DNA of 64,000 bases from Improbicoccus pseudotrichonymphae (GTDB taxonomy: Bacteria > Bacillota > Clostridia > Oscillospirales > Acutalibacteraceae). Positions within the stretch are counted from its first letter, which is position 1. Every line of letters starts with the position of its first letter. Below the pieces are notes generated by a model, which saw only the letters and a list, made by a program, of their open reading frames with translations, was not told where the DNA came from and made no database searches. The stretch lies in contig AP027924.1 of assembly GCA_036322855.1 (NCBI GenBank), positions 62,001 through 126,000 on the forward strand. Direction: 5' to 3'. The position numbers and the translations under genes were made by a program. Below, piece by piece: positions 18,943-28,063 of this stretch.

Positions 18943-19034
18943 TTACGCATTCTTGAATTTTAAAATAAAAAAACAAATAATTCAACACATTTTTAATAAA
19001 AATACTTTATTATAAACAAAACCTTTATTTACTA

Positions 19035-19120
19035 AAGCTCGTTCACGCGAATCGAAAATAAAAAGCAAACAAGACAAAGAAAAGAAATAACATTAAATCG
19101 AGCTTGTCATAACGTATAAA
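19035..19120 (-). repeat. solo 3' end of an IS5-type element
   Basis: About 85 bp similar to 33845-33936 and to the reverse complement of 46059-46146, the latter being the 3' end of a recognisable IS5 relic. Starts with GCTCGTTCACGCGAA, an altered terminal repeat. Only the end of the element remains. Confidence 0.6.
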
Positions 19121-19189
19121 AAATTCAGCAAAATCTAAACAATCAAATCTAAGGCATTGCAAAATAAATATATAAGTGATACTATTTAA

Positions 19190-19320
19190 CTGCGATGGAA
19201 AAAATAAAATACCCAAGAAGAAAAAATCGAAGTTTTAGAGTTAGATGAACTTTGCATAAATTTTAAGAAAAATATTTGGCTTTATGATTGTGGTAAACCC
19301 GAAAACTCAAAAACTTGATA
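19190..19320 (+). pseudogene. IS1-like transposase scrap
   Basis: A short frame reads EVLELDELCINFKKNIWLYD, which fits the first catalytic Asp region (VELDELCTF..KKKIWLW) of IS1-type transposases. No more of the gene is readable. A zinc-ribbon scrap of a similar element lies at 36170-36300. Confidence 0.4.
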
Positions 19321-19348
19321 GATTTTAATAAATTAAATTTGTAGGATT

Positions 19349-20297
19349 TCAATAAATATGAATATCAATCTCGGATCTATATTTTTCTAATGCTAATGCC
19401 AATTCTTCAGATATCAAAAGATAATCGCCTCTTTCAGTTACACAAACTCTAATATTAGTTACACGAAAATCAGGACCAGCTTCGTGCAATAGATCATGTG
19501 CATGACATCTAACATAGTTAGAATAGTCTTTTCCGGTGGATTCGCTTGGTTGTTTTTCTCCTAGTTCATAAACAAACTTAGAGTATTTATTTTCCAGTTC
19601 TCCCATTATTTTTTCTCTTATTATATCACTAGGAGGAGAAAAAAATAAAGCTCTTGCTATGCCCATGGATTCTGCAACGGATGATTCAAATATATATAAT
19701 CTGCCACCACGTCTACTAGATTTACCTAAATTTTCATAATACCCTCCTTTAGGATCTTTCTTATCTACTAATCTGCCTATATTACAAGTTTGGCGAGTTT
19801 TTCCACACATTTCGATTTGTCTAATTTCTGGTTTCTCTTTTGGTTCTTCTTCTTCTTCTTCTTCTTTTGGTTCTTCTTTTGGTTCTTCTTTTTTTATTTC
19901 TTCTTCTTCTTCTTCTTCTTTTATTTCTTCTTCTTCTTTTTTTGGTTTTGCCTTTCTAGGACTAATTGCATCATATATAACTAAAATACCAACGCCTAAG
20001 ACACTAATGCCAGCAATAGTTTTAGCTAAACTTGAAAGCTCTTCAGATTTATCAACCGTATCGTCCTTTTTACTTTCATCTCCATTTTCATTTTTGTCGT
20101 TTTCTTTAACATTACTTTTATCTTCCGATACTTTAACGTTATCTTCGCATTTCGTTGTTTCAACAGTTTTCTTGCTGCTATCTACAAGTCGATCATCAGA
20201 CCCAACAGCCCCAACAAAAGACTGACAACACATAATAACAGCTAAAATAGAAGATATTATTTTATTGTTTTTATTAATCTTCTTGCTATTTTTATTT

Positions 20298-20326
<29 letters not shown>
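19349..20326 (-). CDS. variable exported protein family, copy A
   Basis: 325 residues. N-terminus: Lys/Asn-rich n-region, then hydrophobic IISSILAVIMCCQSFVGA with a signal-peptidase-like VGA site. Next an acidic segment with KDDKNENGD-type composition (about 45-95), a second hydrophobic helix (IAGISVLGVGILVIYDAI, about 107-124), an EEEEIK/EEPKEE low-complexity run (about 135-170), and a C-terminal domain ending SKFVYELGE...FRVTNIRV...LLISEELALALEKY. The end domain is shared with copies D, F and G and, less closely, B. Function unknown. The ATG has GGGAG eight bases upstream, but it also overlaps a leader ORF (20298-20420) out of frame. Divergent from copy B, sharing a duplicated upstream region. 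Confidence 0.8.
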
Positions 20327-20420
<94 letters not shown>

Positions 20421-20472
20421 AACCTTTCCTCCTGATATTAAAATATAAATCAGCGAAAACACTGATAAATTA

Positions 20473-20500
20473 ATTATAGCATTTTGAATTTTGCTGTCAA
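20473..20500 (-). promoter_or_regulatory. sigma-A promoter of copy A
   Basis: On the minus strand TTGACA (20500-20495) and TATAAT (20478-20473) with a 16-nt spacer. The same promoter sequence recurs before copies B, D, E and F. Confidence 0.8.
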
Positions 20501-20590
20501 ACAGAATTATGCGAAGCATTTTAATGCGACACTATTTAGCGGTGACTTTGTCTCCGCAAGAGACAATCTAGAGCCGCATGTTTCTTTGGG

Positions 20591-20627
20591 TTTCACCCGT
20601 TTCTTTGCGTCAAAGAAATGGGTGAAA
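20591..20627. repeat. conserved 17-bp hairpin of the family upstream region
   Basis: TTTCACCCGTTTCTTTG / CAAAGAAATGGGTGAAA with a 3-nt loop; one mismatch-type position (G against T). It belongs to a block of about 110 bp (gcgacactatttagcgg...) repeated at 20514-20640, 30537-30780 and 34030-34150, with a divergent version at 23530-23620. It may be a terminator or a repeat-element end. Confidence 0.6.
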
Positions 20628-20714
20628 AAGAAATAAACTTTAATATGTTTAATTTAAATACTTAGAGATAAAAATTTTATAAATATTATTTTTAAAATTA
20701 TTTTTATTATCTTA

Positions 20715-20742
20715 TTGACAGCAAAATTCAAAATGCTATAAT
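20715..20742 (+). promoter_or_regulatory. sigma-A promoter of copy B
   Basis: TTGACA 20715-20720 and TATAAT 20737-20742, spacer 16 nt; followed by AGGAGG at about 20781 and the leader ATG at 20795. Confidence 0.8.
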
Positions 20743-20794
20743 TAATTTATCAGTATTTTTGCTGATTCATATTTTAAAATCAGGAGGTAAAATT

Positions 20795-21789
20795 ATGAAA
20801 AATAGCTTCATAAAATCTCTCATGAATTCTCTCAATTCGAGAGAGAGAGAGAGAGAGAGGTCTCTCAGGGGTTTCTTTATGAAAAAAGAAAGCAATGGAA
20901 TAGGTGAAAATAAAAATAGCAAGAAGATTAGTAAAAATAATAAGATAATTTCTTCTATTTTAGCTGTTGTTATGTGTTGTCAGTCTTTGGTTGGGGCTGT
21001 CGATCTTCCTTTGACTGTGGATGATAGTAAATTTGTTGAGCCTGTGGGCAAAGATTTGGAAAATGATAATGATAATTTAGAAAGTAGTAGCGAAGACGAA
21101 AATAATTATAAAGACGGCGAAGGCGAAAATAGCGAAGCAGAAAATAACGAAAACAAAAATATAAACAATAGTAAGTCATTTTCAATTTTAGCAAAGGTCT
21201 GTATTGGTGTTGGTTCTGGCGTCGGTTTTATTGTTGCTGCTGTCGTCGCAGACTACCTTATTGGTAATAGATATACTGTCGAAATTTCTAACTCAAGATA
21301 TCCGATTTTTGAAATTGATTTTGAAAACCTTGGTTTTTATTCAAAAAAAGATCCATTTGATAAAAAATATTATTTGACCATGAATTTCAAAAATTCAGGA
21401 AAAATAAAATTTGTGAGAACAATATCGGATTACTATTCTCGCCCAATTAGGTTTGTAACAAATTCAAATGTTGGAAATGTCAGATCTGATGAAATCGATA
21501 AATTTAGTGATTATTCTAAATTTATTATTGATATTTTTAAATGTAAAGAACATGATGGTTCTAACGCCTTAAAAAAATATTTTAGTAAAAAAATGTTGAA
21601 ATTAATGCAAAAGGTATCGAGTCATATATTCATTATTTGCTGAGTAAAGTTAAAAATAAAAACCGAAATTTCCGTCTAATTGATGGACTTTTTTTTAAGC
21701 TAGAAATCGAAGGTGTTAAAGATTGCGAAAGCTTGGTCATGGAAATTATAGCTCCTCTGGAATTGGCAGACAAAATAAAAGGATACTAG
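20795..21789 (+). pseudogene. variable exported protein family, copy B (leader fused in frame; late frameshift)
   Basis: Here the leader MKNSFIKSLMNSLNSRERERER continues in frame through (GA)10 (20839-20858) into SLRGFFMKKESNGIGE and the usual signal-like segment SILAVVMCCQSLVGA. An acidic Glu/Asn stretch follows, then a helix (VGSGVGFIVAAVVADYLIG). The frame as written stops at 21643. If one base is added or removed in the A7 run at about 21586-21592, it continues as VEINAKGIESYIHYLLSKV, then RNFRLIDGLFFKLEIEG and IIAPLELADKIKGY to 21789, matching the C-terminal domain of the other copies. So either a frameshift mutation or a slippage site ended this copy. Confidence 0.7.
20839..20858 (+). 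repeat. (GA)10 tract, copy B
   Basis: Ten GA units inside the leader coding sequence. Together with the 20 nt that follow, they keep leader and main protein in one frame. Confidence 0.85.
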
Positions 21790-22979
21790 ATTGTTTGCGA
21801 ATATGTGAAGAAAAATGTACTGAAATCTTTGGAAACATTGAAAAAATATGTGAAGAAAATTCAAGAAAAGTATTAAAGGCATTCATAGAAAATAAAGTAA
21901 GTGAAAATCACTTCAGAGTTTTTACAGGTTATGGGTATGGTAATATCGGAAAAGAAGTTTTGAATAAATTAGTAAGCCAGATAATGTGCACAGAAAGTGC
22001 CCTGGTGGATGAAAATTTTATCAGTGCTACTCACGCCCTGAACGTAAGTTTGTTTGCTATAACAAAGCCCGGAGATACGATTTTAAGTGTAACTGGCGCT
22101 CCGTATGATACGTTGAAAAAAACTATATACGGTAAAAATACCGGTTCATTACGTGATTTTGGAATAAAATTTAAAATTTCAAATTTTAAAGATGAAAATT
22201 TTTTGGATTTATTAAATAATGATATAAAAGTCATATACATTCAACGTTCTTGCGGATATTCTTTGAGAGAGAGTTTGAAAATCAGAAATATTGAATCCAT
22301 AATAAAGAAAATAAAAAAAAGATCTGATGCTTTGATTTTGGTAGATAATTGCTATGGCGAGTTTGTTCAAGAAAAAGAACCTACAGAAGTTGGAGCTGAT
22401 TTGATAGTTGGTTCTCTTATAAAAAACCCCGGAGCAGGAATCGCTCCATCCGGAGCTTATTTAGCAGGAAAAAGAAACTTAATAGAACTTTGTCTTAATC
22501 GTTTTGCTTTCCCGGGAGCAAAGTTGGGAATTGGACCGTCGAAATATAATCGTGAATTATTGATGGGTTTTTATTATGCCCCCATGGTCGTAAAAGAAGC
22601 ATTAAAAACAGCTGTATTTGCGGCCTTATTTTTTGAAACTTTGGGTTTTGAAGTTTCACCGAAATATAATGAAGAACGCTCTGACATAATACAGGCTATT
22701 AATTTTAAAAATAGAGAAAATTTGCTTACTTTTTGTCAGGAAATGCAATCCACGCTCGCCATAGACTCTTTTGTAACACCGACACCTTGGAAGATGCCGG
22801 GGTACCAAAACGAGATCATAATGTCGTCCGGAGGATTTATATCAGGTTCCACGATAGAACTTTCTTGTGACGCTCCGATGCAAAAGCCGTATAGTGTTTT
22901 TTTACAAGGCGGGACTAACTTCTACATGTCAAAATTTTCAATACTAAACGCCGCGATGAGATTAGTAAATAATCAATAG
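21723..22979 (+). CDS. YnbB-like PLP enzyme (methionine gamma-lyase family)
   Basis: About 400 residues matching the YnbB / 'aluminium resistance' group of Cys/Met-metabolism PLP enzymes: FRVFTGYGYGNIGKEVLNKL, SATHALNVSLFA, LILVDNCYGEFVQEKEPTEV, and the PLP-lysine region GSLIKNPGAGIAPSGAY, plus SSGGFISGSTIELSCDAPM at the end. Probable C-S lyase; substrate unknown. The only in-frame ATG (21723) lies inside the C-terminal coding region of copy B, and homology begins only at about 21790, so the original 5' end was replaced when copy B inserted. The true start may be a TTG near 21795. Function may be kept through copy B's transcript. Confidence 0.8.
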   Translation: MRKLGHGNYSSSGIGRQNKRILDCLRICEEKCTEIFGNIEKICEENSRKVLKAFIENKVSENHFRVFTGYGYGNIGKEVLNKLVSQIMCTESALVDENFISATHALNVSLFAITKPGDTILSVTGAPYDTLKKTIYGKNTGSLRDFGIKFKISNFKDENFLDLLNNDIKVIYIQRSCGYSLRESLKIRNIESIIKKIKKRSDALILVDNCYGEFVQEKEPTEVGADLIVGSLIKNPGAGIAPSGAYLAGKRNLIELCLNRFAFPGAKLGIGPSKYNRELLMGFYYAPMVVKEALKTAVFAALFFETLGFEVSPKYNEERSDIIQAINFKNRENLLTFCQEMQSTLAIDSFVTPTPWKMPGYQNEIIMSSGGFISGSTIELSCDAPMQKPYSVFLQGGTNFYMSKFSILNAAMRLVNNQ

Positions 22980-23560
22980 TCTCTTTTAAGAGAGTAGAAT
23001 TAATTTTTCAAAAATTAAAGATTTTCCATTTGTATGGGAAACTTAGCATAAATTTTTATTTTTATTTTCATTTTTTGTATAATATTTACATAAATTTTAT
23101 TACAAGTTAATATTTTTTTAAAGTGCGTACTATGTTGATGTTACCAGAAAAAACGCTAACTTTTTGCTTTTTGCCTTTACACGTGTATCCAGCATAGGGC
23201 TGTAACCAGGTAATGAAAGTCCGCTATTACAAAAATCCTATAGGTTTCGTAGTAACGATAAATTATGAGAAAGTCGGCAGGAAGCCATATTATCTTCTTT
23301 GCGTAAATAAAGAAGAACAAAATTTTAGGAAACGGCATAAACAGAAAGGAAAAAGGTGAAAATTGGAAATCGAGAATCAACGGTAGTTGACATGTATTTC
23401 GACGGGCAATGGTGCAAGTGCTTACTCCAATGTAATAGGGTGAGGACAATTTCGGGAAACAATTTAGCTTTTGATCAGAAAGAAATCAACACCAAGCGTT
23501 GAGACAATGCCGACAAAATGTCAATATTTATTTCTGCGCCGCCTTGTTTCCTGCAAGGAA
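22980..23560. other. gene-free stretch with unexplained GC-richer block
   Basis: 22980-22996 holds a small hairpin (CTCTTTTAAGAG). 23040-23120 is AT-rich. From about 23120 to 23520 base composition rises and short self-complementary patches appear (GGTAATGAAAGTCCGCTATTAC near 23212 pairs its own ends). No convincing ORF, tRNA or known RNA was recognised. A decayed group II intron or other structured RNA is possible but unproven. Confidence 0.35.
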
Positions 23561-23707
23561 ACATCGTAAGGCGCGATTTCTTTGGGTGTACCCGTTTCTT
23601 ATAAAAGAAATGGGTACGGAAGAAATAAATTTTATAAAATATTAATTTAAATACTTAGAGATAAAAATTTATAAATATATCTTTTCAAAATTTTTCGTGT
23701 TATTTGT

Positions 23708-23736
23708 TTGACAAAAAATACTCAAGATATTATAAC
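23708..23736 (+). promoter_or_regulatory. promoter of copy C
   Basis: TTGACA 23708-23713 and TATAAC 23731-23736, spacer 17 nt. More diverged than the other family promoters between the two boxes. Confidence 0.65.
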
Positions 23737-23788
23737 TATTTTATCAACATTTATGTTGATTCATATTTTAAAATCAGGAGGAAAGGTT

Positions 23789-23888
<100 letters not shown>

Positions 23889-23911
<23 letters not shown>

Positions 23912-24836
23912 TAATGAAAATAATAAGAAGATTAATAAAAACAATAAAATAATATCTTCTATTTTAGCTGTTATTATGTGTTGTCAGCCACTCGTCGGGG
24001 CTAGTTCTAATACAGATGTCAAAACCTTTAAGGCAGAAAATAACGACAGAGTTGTCGTAGCAAGCAATGATAAAGTAGTGACCTCTGTAATGAAAAAAAA
24101 AGATAATAATAACAGCGGCAACAACAACAACAACAATGATGATGATGATGATGATGATGAAAAAAACGAAAATACCGAAAAAATTCCCGTGGGTAATATG
24201 CTTTCGTTTTTGGGCGGTAGTGCTGTCACGATTTTGACCGCTTTTATTTTGAATAAATTGAATATCATCAGTTTTGCTCCATCTCAGAATTGGGATTGGG
24301 CGAATAGTGATTTTTTTACTTGGGGTAATGTTAAGGAAATCTTGAGAGCACTTGAGCCAAATGTGGAGTATTTTGCTATTGTTGCTAATAAAGAAGATGA
24401 AGAACCAAATATTGGTTTCTGTAATTATATTGAAATTTTTTGTAATTCATTGGTATTCCAGATTTTTTCACGTGGAACCAAGAAGTTATTGGTGTTTCTT
24501 GAAGAAATTTCACATGATGGTAAAATTGATCCAGGCAGTGACAAAGGAAAAATTAGGTTATTTTTTGCTATGAGAGCTCTTTTAATTGCGTGCTATAATA
24601 TTTCGTCGGACGTGATAAACAAAGAATTTGCAACTAATTTTTTTAGTAAAATACTGCCCAATAATAATGAACTGTTTATTCTTTTTAGTTCCGATCAGGA
24701 TATATCTGATTTATGTCGTCAATTTTACAACATAGAAAAACCAGAAGAAATCACTTTAGTAATGAAAATAGATGCGATTACTTGGAAATTCAGAGAAAAA
24801 TATTTTGAAAAAAAAATAGTCTTTGATGAAACTTAG
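23889..24836 (+). CDS. variable exported protein family, copy C
   Basis: 315 residues. Family N-terminus with SILAVIMCCQPLVGA, then an Asn/Asp low-complexity run made of AAC and GAT triplets (24118-24160), a helix (MLSFLGGSAVTILTAFILNKL), and a C-terminal part unlike copies A, D, F and G. No recognisable domain. The ATG has AGGGAG upstream and overlaps the leader ORF. Followed 34 nt later by an exported coiled-coil protein, probably in the same transcript. Confidence 0.75.
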
Positions 24837-24870
24837 TTTAATATTTTAAAAAATGAGGAGTAGATTTATT

Positions 24871-25908
24871 ATGAGTAAAAATTGTTTAGTGAAGAAAATT
24901 TTAGCAATCTTAGTTTTTGGTTTTGTACCTTTTAATGTTTGTGTGTCGGCGTCGAATAGGTTAGAGGGTCAAAAGACTCAAAAGGTTGCTACTAATCCAT
25001 CTTTTAAAAAAACTGCAGGAAATACCACAAGTAAGATTAGCCCCATGCCAAGTTTTAAATCAGTACTACAGTCATCACCAGAACCACAGTCACCACTACT
25101 AACACAAGAACAAATACAACAAATTGAAGCTTTGTTGAAAGAGGTTGGTTTGGAAGAAGAAGCATATGAAATGCGAGGAATAAAAAATGCAGGTGATTTC
25201 ATACGGATTATTGAAAAATTAGTTAGATTAATTGGCGAACAAAAAGGAACTTTAATTGATCTTGCGGGAACCAACGTTAAATTAAATTCAGAATTAGGTG
25301 AACTTGAGGCAACCAACCGTCGTTTAGATTCAGAATTATCGGATTTAAAAAAAAAATTTAACGAAACGAGTGATCAAAATACTCTACATACCAAAATTCA
25401 GGAATTAAATGAAAAAAATGGTCAACTGATGGCACAACTGCAAAATTCAGAAGCAGAAGTGTTGGAATTAAAAAGAAAAAATGAACAACTGAATAATGAA
25501 AATAGTCAACTGAAAACACAGTTAGATGAACTGCAAAATTCAAATGAGCAACTACTAAACAAAATAGATAACCAAACTCAGGAATTAAATGAAAAAAATG
25601 ATCAACTGAAAACACAGTTAGATGAACTGCAAAGTTCAGAAAAAAAGGTGTTGGTTTTGAATGATAAAGTAGGTCTTTTGGAATTGAAATATAAATCGGA
25701 ATTAAAAGGTTGGTTACAACAAGAGTTACAAAAACTCGAGGAAAGTTTTAGTAGTATGCAATTAGTACAAAAAGAAGGCTTTTCACAAGATGTAAAAGAA
25801 TCGAATGTAAACCGTATGAGATTCCTCTTTTTACAACAATTGCAAGTGCAACGTAAGTTTCTTTTGAAATGTTATGATTTGAGAAAAAGTATATATTTTG
25901 AAGGCTGA
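24871..25908 (+). CDS. exported coiled-coil protein
   Basis: About 345 residues from the ATG at 24871 (GAGGAG nine bases upstream; the earlier ATG at 24853 lacks a site). Signal peptide LVKKILAILVFGFVPFNVCVSA, then a Ser/Pro/Thr region. The segment EALLKEVGLEEEAYEMRGIK follows. Last, a long coiled coil (about 130-290) with imperfect repeats of QLKTQLDELQNSNEQ type. The signal peptide resembles that encoded at 32801, so these form a second small exported family that travels with the first. Function unknown. Confidence 0.7.
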   Translation: MSKNCLVKKILAILVFGFVPFNVCVSASNRLEGQKTQKVATNPSFKKTAGNTTSKISPMPSFKSVLQSSPEPQSPLLTQEQIQQIEALLKEVGLEEEAYEMRGIKNAGDFIRIIEKLVRLIGEQKGTLIDLAGTNVKLNSELGELEATNRRLDSELSDLKKKFNETSDQNTLHTKIQELNEKNGQLMAQLQNSEAEVLELKRKNEQLNNENSQLKTQLDELQNSNEQLLNKIDNQTQELNEKNDQLKTQLDELQSSEKKVLVLNDKVGLLELKYKSELKGWLQQELQKLEESFSSMQLVQKEGFSQDVKESNVNRMRFLFLQQLQVQRKFLLKCYDLRKSIYFEG

Positions 25909-25977
25909 TCTGCCATTCTTAGACAATAGTAAGATTTTGATTCTGTAAAGGCGGCTTCTAAATATCTCTATTTGGGG

Positions 25978-26019
25978 TTGGGGCGTGTTTTAATTAATTA
26001 ATTAATATACACTCCCCAA
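25978..26019. terminator. bidirectional terminator
   Basis: Stem TTGGGGCGTGT / ACACTCCCCAA with one mismatch and an AT-rich loop, followed by a T-run. It lies between the convergent coiled-coil gene and the injection-system gene. Confidence 0.75.
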
Positions 26020-26051
26020 TATTTTTTAATTTTTAATCTAGAAATCGCAAA

Positions 26052-28040
26052 TTATTCAGGTATTTTGTCTTTGTCGTTATTTTTTTCTTTATTTTTGTTA
26101 TCTTTTTTTTCATTATTTTTTGAATTCTTGTCTAAGTTTTTGTCTTCATCTAATTTCGGTTCCGGCAACGATGGTTTTTCTCCAACGCCCGATTCGTTAC
26201 TTACAATTACGTATGCACTACTGTAAATATCCGGCAATCTCACACTATACGCTTTAATTTCATATACTCCTTCCGTGGCAGGTGCGGTGTAAAGTCCGTT
26301 GTTATCTATATTTCCTGTGTTTTTTAATCCAAGTTCCCAACGTATGCGTTTATCATTTATTCCATCGATGCTTGCTTCGAATCTTATTTGTTCAAACGGT
26401 TTTAAACCTACTGTGTTTGGTTTTATAGTAACTGTAGCATTCTTTTCTAAAATTAGATCTTTATATGGGTCTTGTTCTTTAACAGGTTTAAACGCCCACC
26501 ATCTTATATCTATGTGTGTATCGATTGTTTTTTCAAGCAGGCGTACTCCAAGTTTAATAGTTCCTTTAGAAACATCCACCGCGGCGGCAATTTGGATTGA
26601 AGGCACCGATGATTTCAATTCTTCTTCGGAAAAAATACTTTTGTCTCCGAAAATTAAAAGTTCTTTTTCATATTCCTGAATATTAGCACGATTTACGGCA
26701 CAAGCTAACACGCCAATTTCTCCCAAACCCAATCCATGAACAAATTCGTACGAGTAATATATTTTGCCGGGTTTGGCGTTAAAACCTAAATTTATTCTTT
26801 CGATGCCGGACAAAATATTGTTTTTTTCATTGTTGTTTATGTTATTTTTTTTGTCATTATTATTATCAGCATCCGCGTAGGTATTATTTTTTTCGTTGCT
26901 ATCTTTGCCTTCGATTGAAATAGCCTTCGAATCGATTTTTTTTTCGGCTCTGATTTTTTTAACATTTGTTCCTTGAAAATCTTGCAAAAGTTTCAATAAT
27001 TCATTGCTGTATAAAAACTGTTCGAATGGATGTTTTTTAAATTCTTCTATAAAATATGAAGTTTTATTGTTTATTATATTAAACTTTGCAAGATATATAT
27101 TTTTGTTTGCCGCCAATTCTAAAATTTCATCAAAATGCCTGGAATAATAGTCTCTCACTATTAAATTTCTTATATCTTCTGTGACAACTTGTATCGGTAT
27201 GCTTATATTTTTTTCTATATTGTATTTTTCTTTTCCTATGTTCAAAACAAATGTATCTTTCGGAATAATCATTTCTGTTAAAACAGATTCCTGGGCATCA
27301 CAATACAAAAAATAGTCTTTTTGAATACTTTTATAACTTGTTATTTCAGATTCATCGTATTTTATTATCAAATTTCTGTTACTGGAAGTCTCATTAACTT
27401 TAAACAAGTTGCCGTACAATTCAAAATTGTAATTTATTGCTTCTTCTATTTTTTCTTTTTCAAAAAATAAACGTATTTGAGTAATTTTATTGGAATTAAT
27501 ATATTTTTCAGTTTCCATTGTGATTTTTACATTATTTTTATTATAAATTTCGGTTCTTTTTTTCACAAGAAAATCAAGCGTTAGCTCACTTTCTTCTGAT
27601 ATATCCGAAGTTAAATATAGTTCGTAATCTTCACTTATTCTGTTGAATTGTTTATTTTCCCCCATTTGTTTGCCGGCGCTGGCTAATGAAAACGTACTTT
27701 CGTTTAAATTTTCTTTGTATCTTATACATAAATATACCGTGTGGTTGTTTTTGTTTTCTTCAAAACCTTTTATCACATTTAATTTTCTTACACACGGTTC
27801 CGAAACAATTATTTCCCTCCCTAGGTGATCAATTGCCATACCGGTTTCAAGAGAAAATGTATGATTATCCATAAGAATTACATCAAGTCCCGAAACAATT
27901 CCTACTCCACCCAACATACGACTGCAAAGATAACGTTTTGAATTAAAATATTTTTGTTCATTTATAAAATCCTTTGCCGTCATAAGTTTACCGAAAAAAT
28001 AATTGTTACGTTGATTTGTGTAATAATGGCCATTATTCAT
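26052..28040 (-). CDS. contractile injection system-associated structural protein
   Basis: 662 residues. The N-terminus (YFFGKLMTAKDFINEQKYFN, then LGGVGIVSGLDV and GMAIDHLGREI) is the pattern found in proteins encoded beside baseplate genes of extracellular contractile injection systems and phage-like tails. A Lys/Asn-rich linker lies near 370-400. An Ig-like domain (TVTIKPNTVGLKPFEQIRFE...YTAPATEGVYEIKAY) is near 540-620, and the tail is charged. GGAGGA precedes the ATG. It lies 23 nt after the tail protein gene and is surely co-transcribed with it. Exact role unknown; probably a baseplate or fibre part. Confidence 0.6.
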   Translation of the reverse strand: MNNGHYYTNQRNNYFFGKLMTAKDFINEQKYFNSKRYLCSRMLGGVGIVSGLDVILMDNHTFSLETGMAIDHLGREIIVSEPCVRKLNVIKGFEENKNNHTVYLCIRYKENLNESTFSLASAGKQMGENKQFNRISEDYELYLTSDISEESELTLDFLVKKRTEIYNKNNVKITMETEKYINSNKITQIRLFFEKEKIEEAINYNFELYGNLFKVNETSSNRNLIIKYDESEITSYKSIQKDYFLYCDAQESVLTEMIIPKDTFVLNIGKEKYNIEKNISIPIQVVTEDIRNLIVRDYYSRHFDEILELAANKNIYLAKFNIINNKTSYFIEEFKKHPFEQFLYSNELLKLLQDFQGTNVKKIRAEKKIDSKAISIEGKDSNEKNNTYADADNNNDKKNNINNNEKNNILSGIERINLGFNAKPGKIYYSYEFVHGLGLGEIGVLACAVNRANIQEYEKELLIFGDKSIFSEEELKSSVPSIQIAAAVDVSKGTIKLGVRLLEKTIDTHIDIRWWAFKPVKEQDPYKDLILEKNATVTIKPNTVGLKPFEQIRFEASIDGINDKRIRWELGLKNTGNIDNNGLYTAPATEGVYEIKAYSVRLPDIYSSAYVIVSNESGVGEKPSLPEPKLDEDKNLDKNSKNNEKKDNKNKEKNNDKDKIPE

Positions 28041-28063
28041 CTAATTTTCCTCCGCAATTAATT

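Noticed and set aside
19790..19984. Poly-Phe/Trp open frame opposite the EEEE tract of copy A
   Set aside because: Antisense of the Glu/Lys low-complexity run.
23177..23449. 90-codon frame on the minus strand in the GC-richer block
   Set aside because: No ribosome site, no similarity to known proteins, odd amino-acid make-up; the block is better treated as possible RNA.
23212..23470. RNase P RNA, suggested by GAAAGTCC and GGACAATTTC
   Set aside because: The conserved 3' ACAGAA region and the expected paired core could not be found; similarity is limited to the short P4-like string.
23708..23788. Extended start of the copy C leader ORF at 23708
   Set aside because: This start lies in the -35 box of the promoter; the true leader start is the ATG at 23789 after CAGGAGG.
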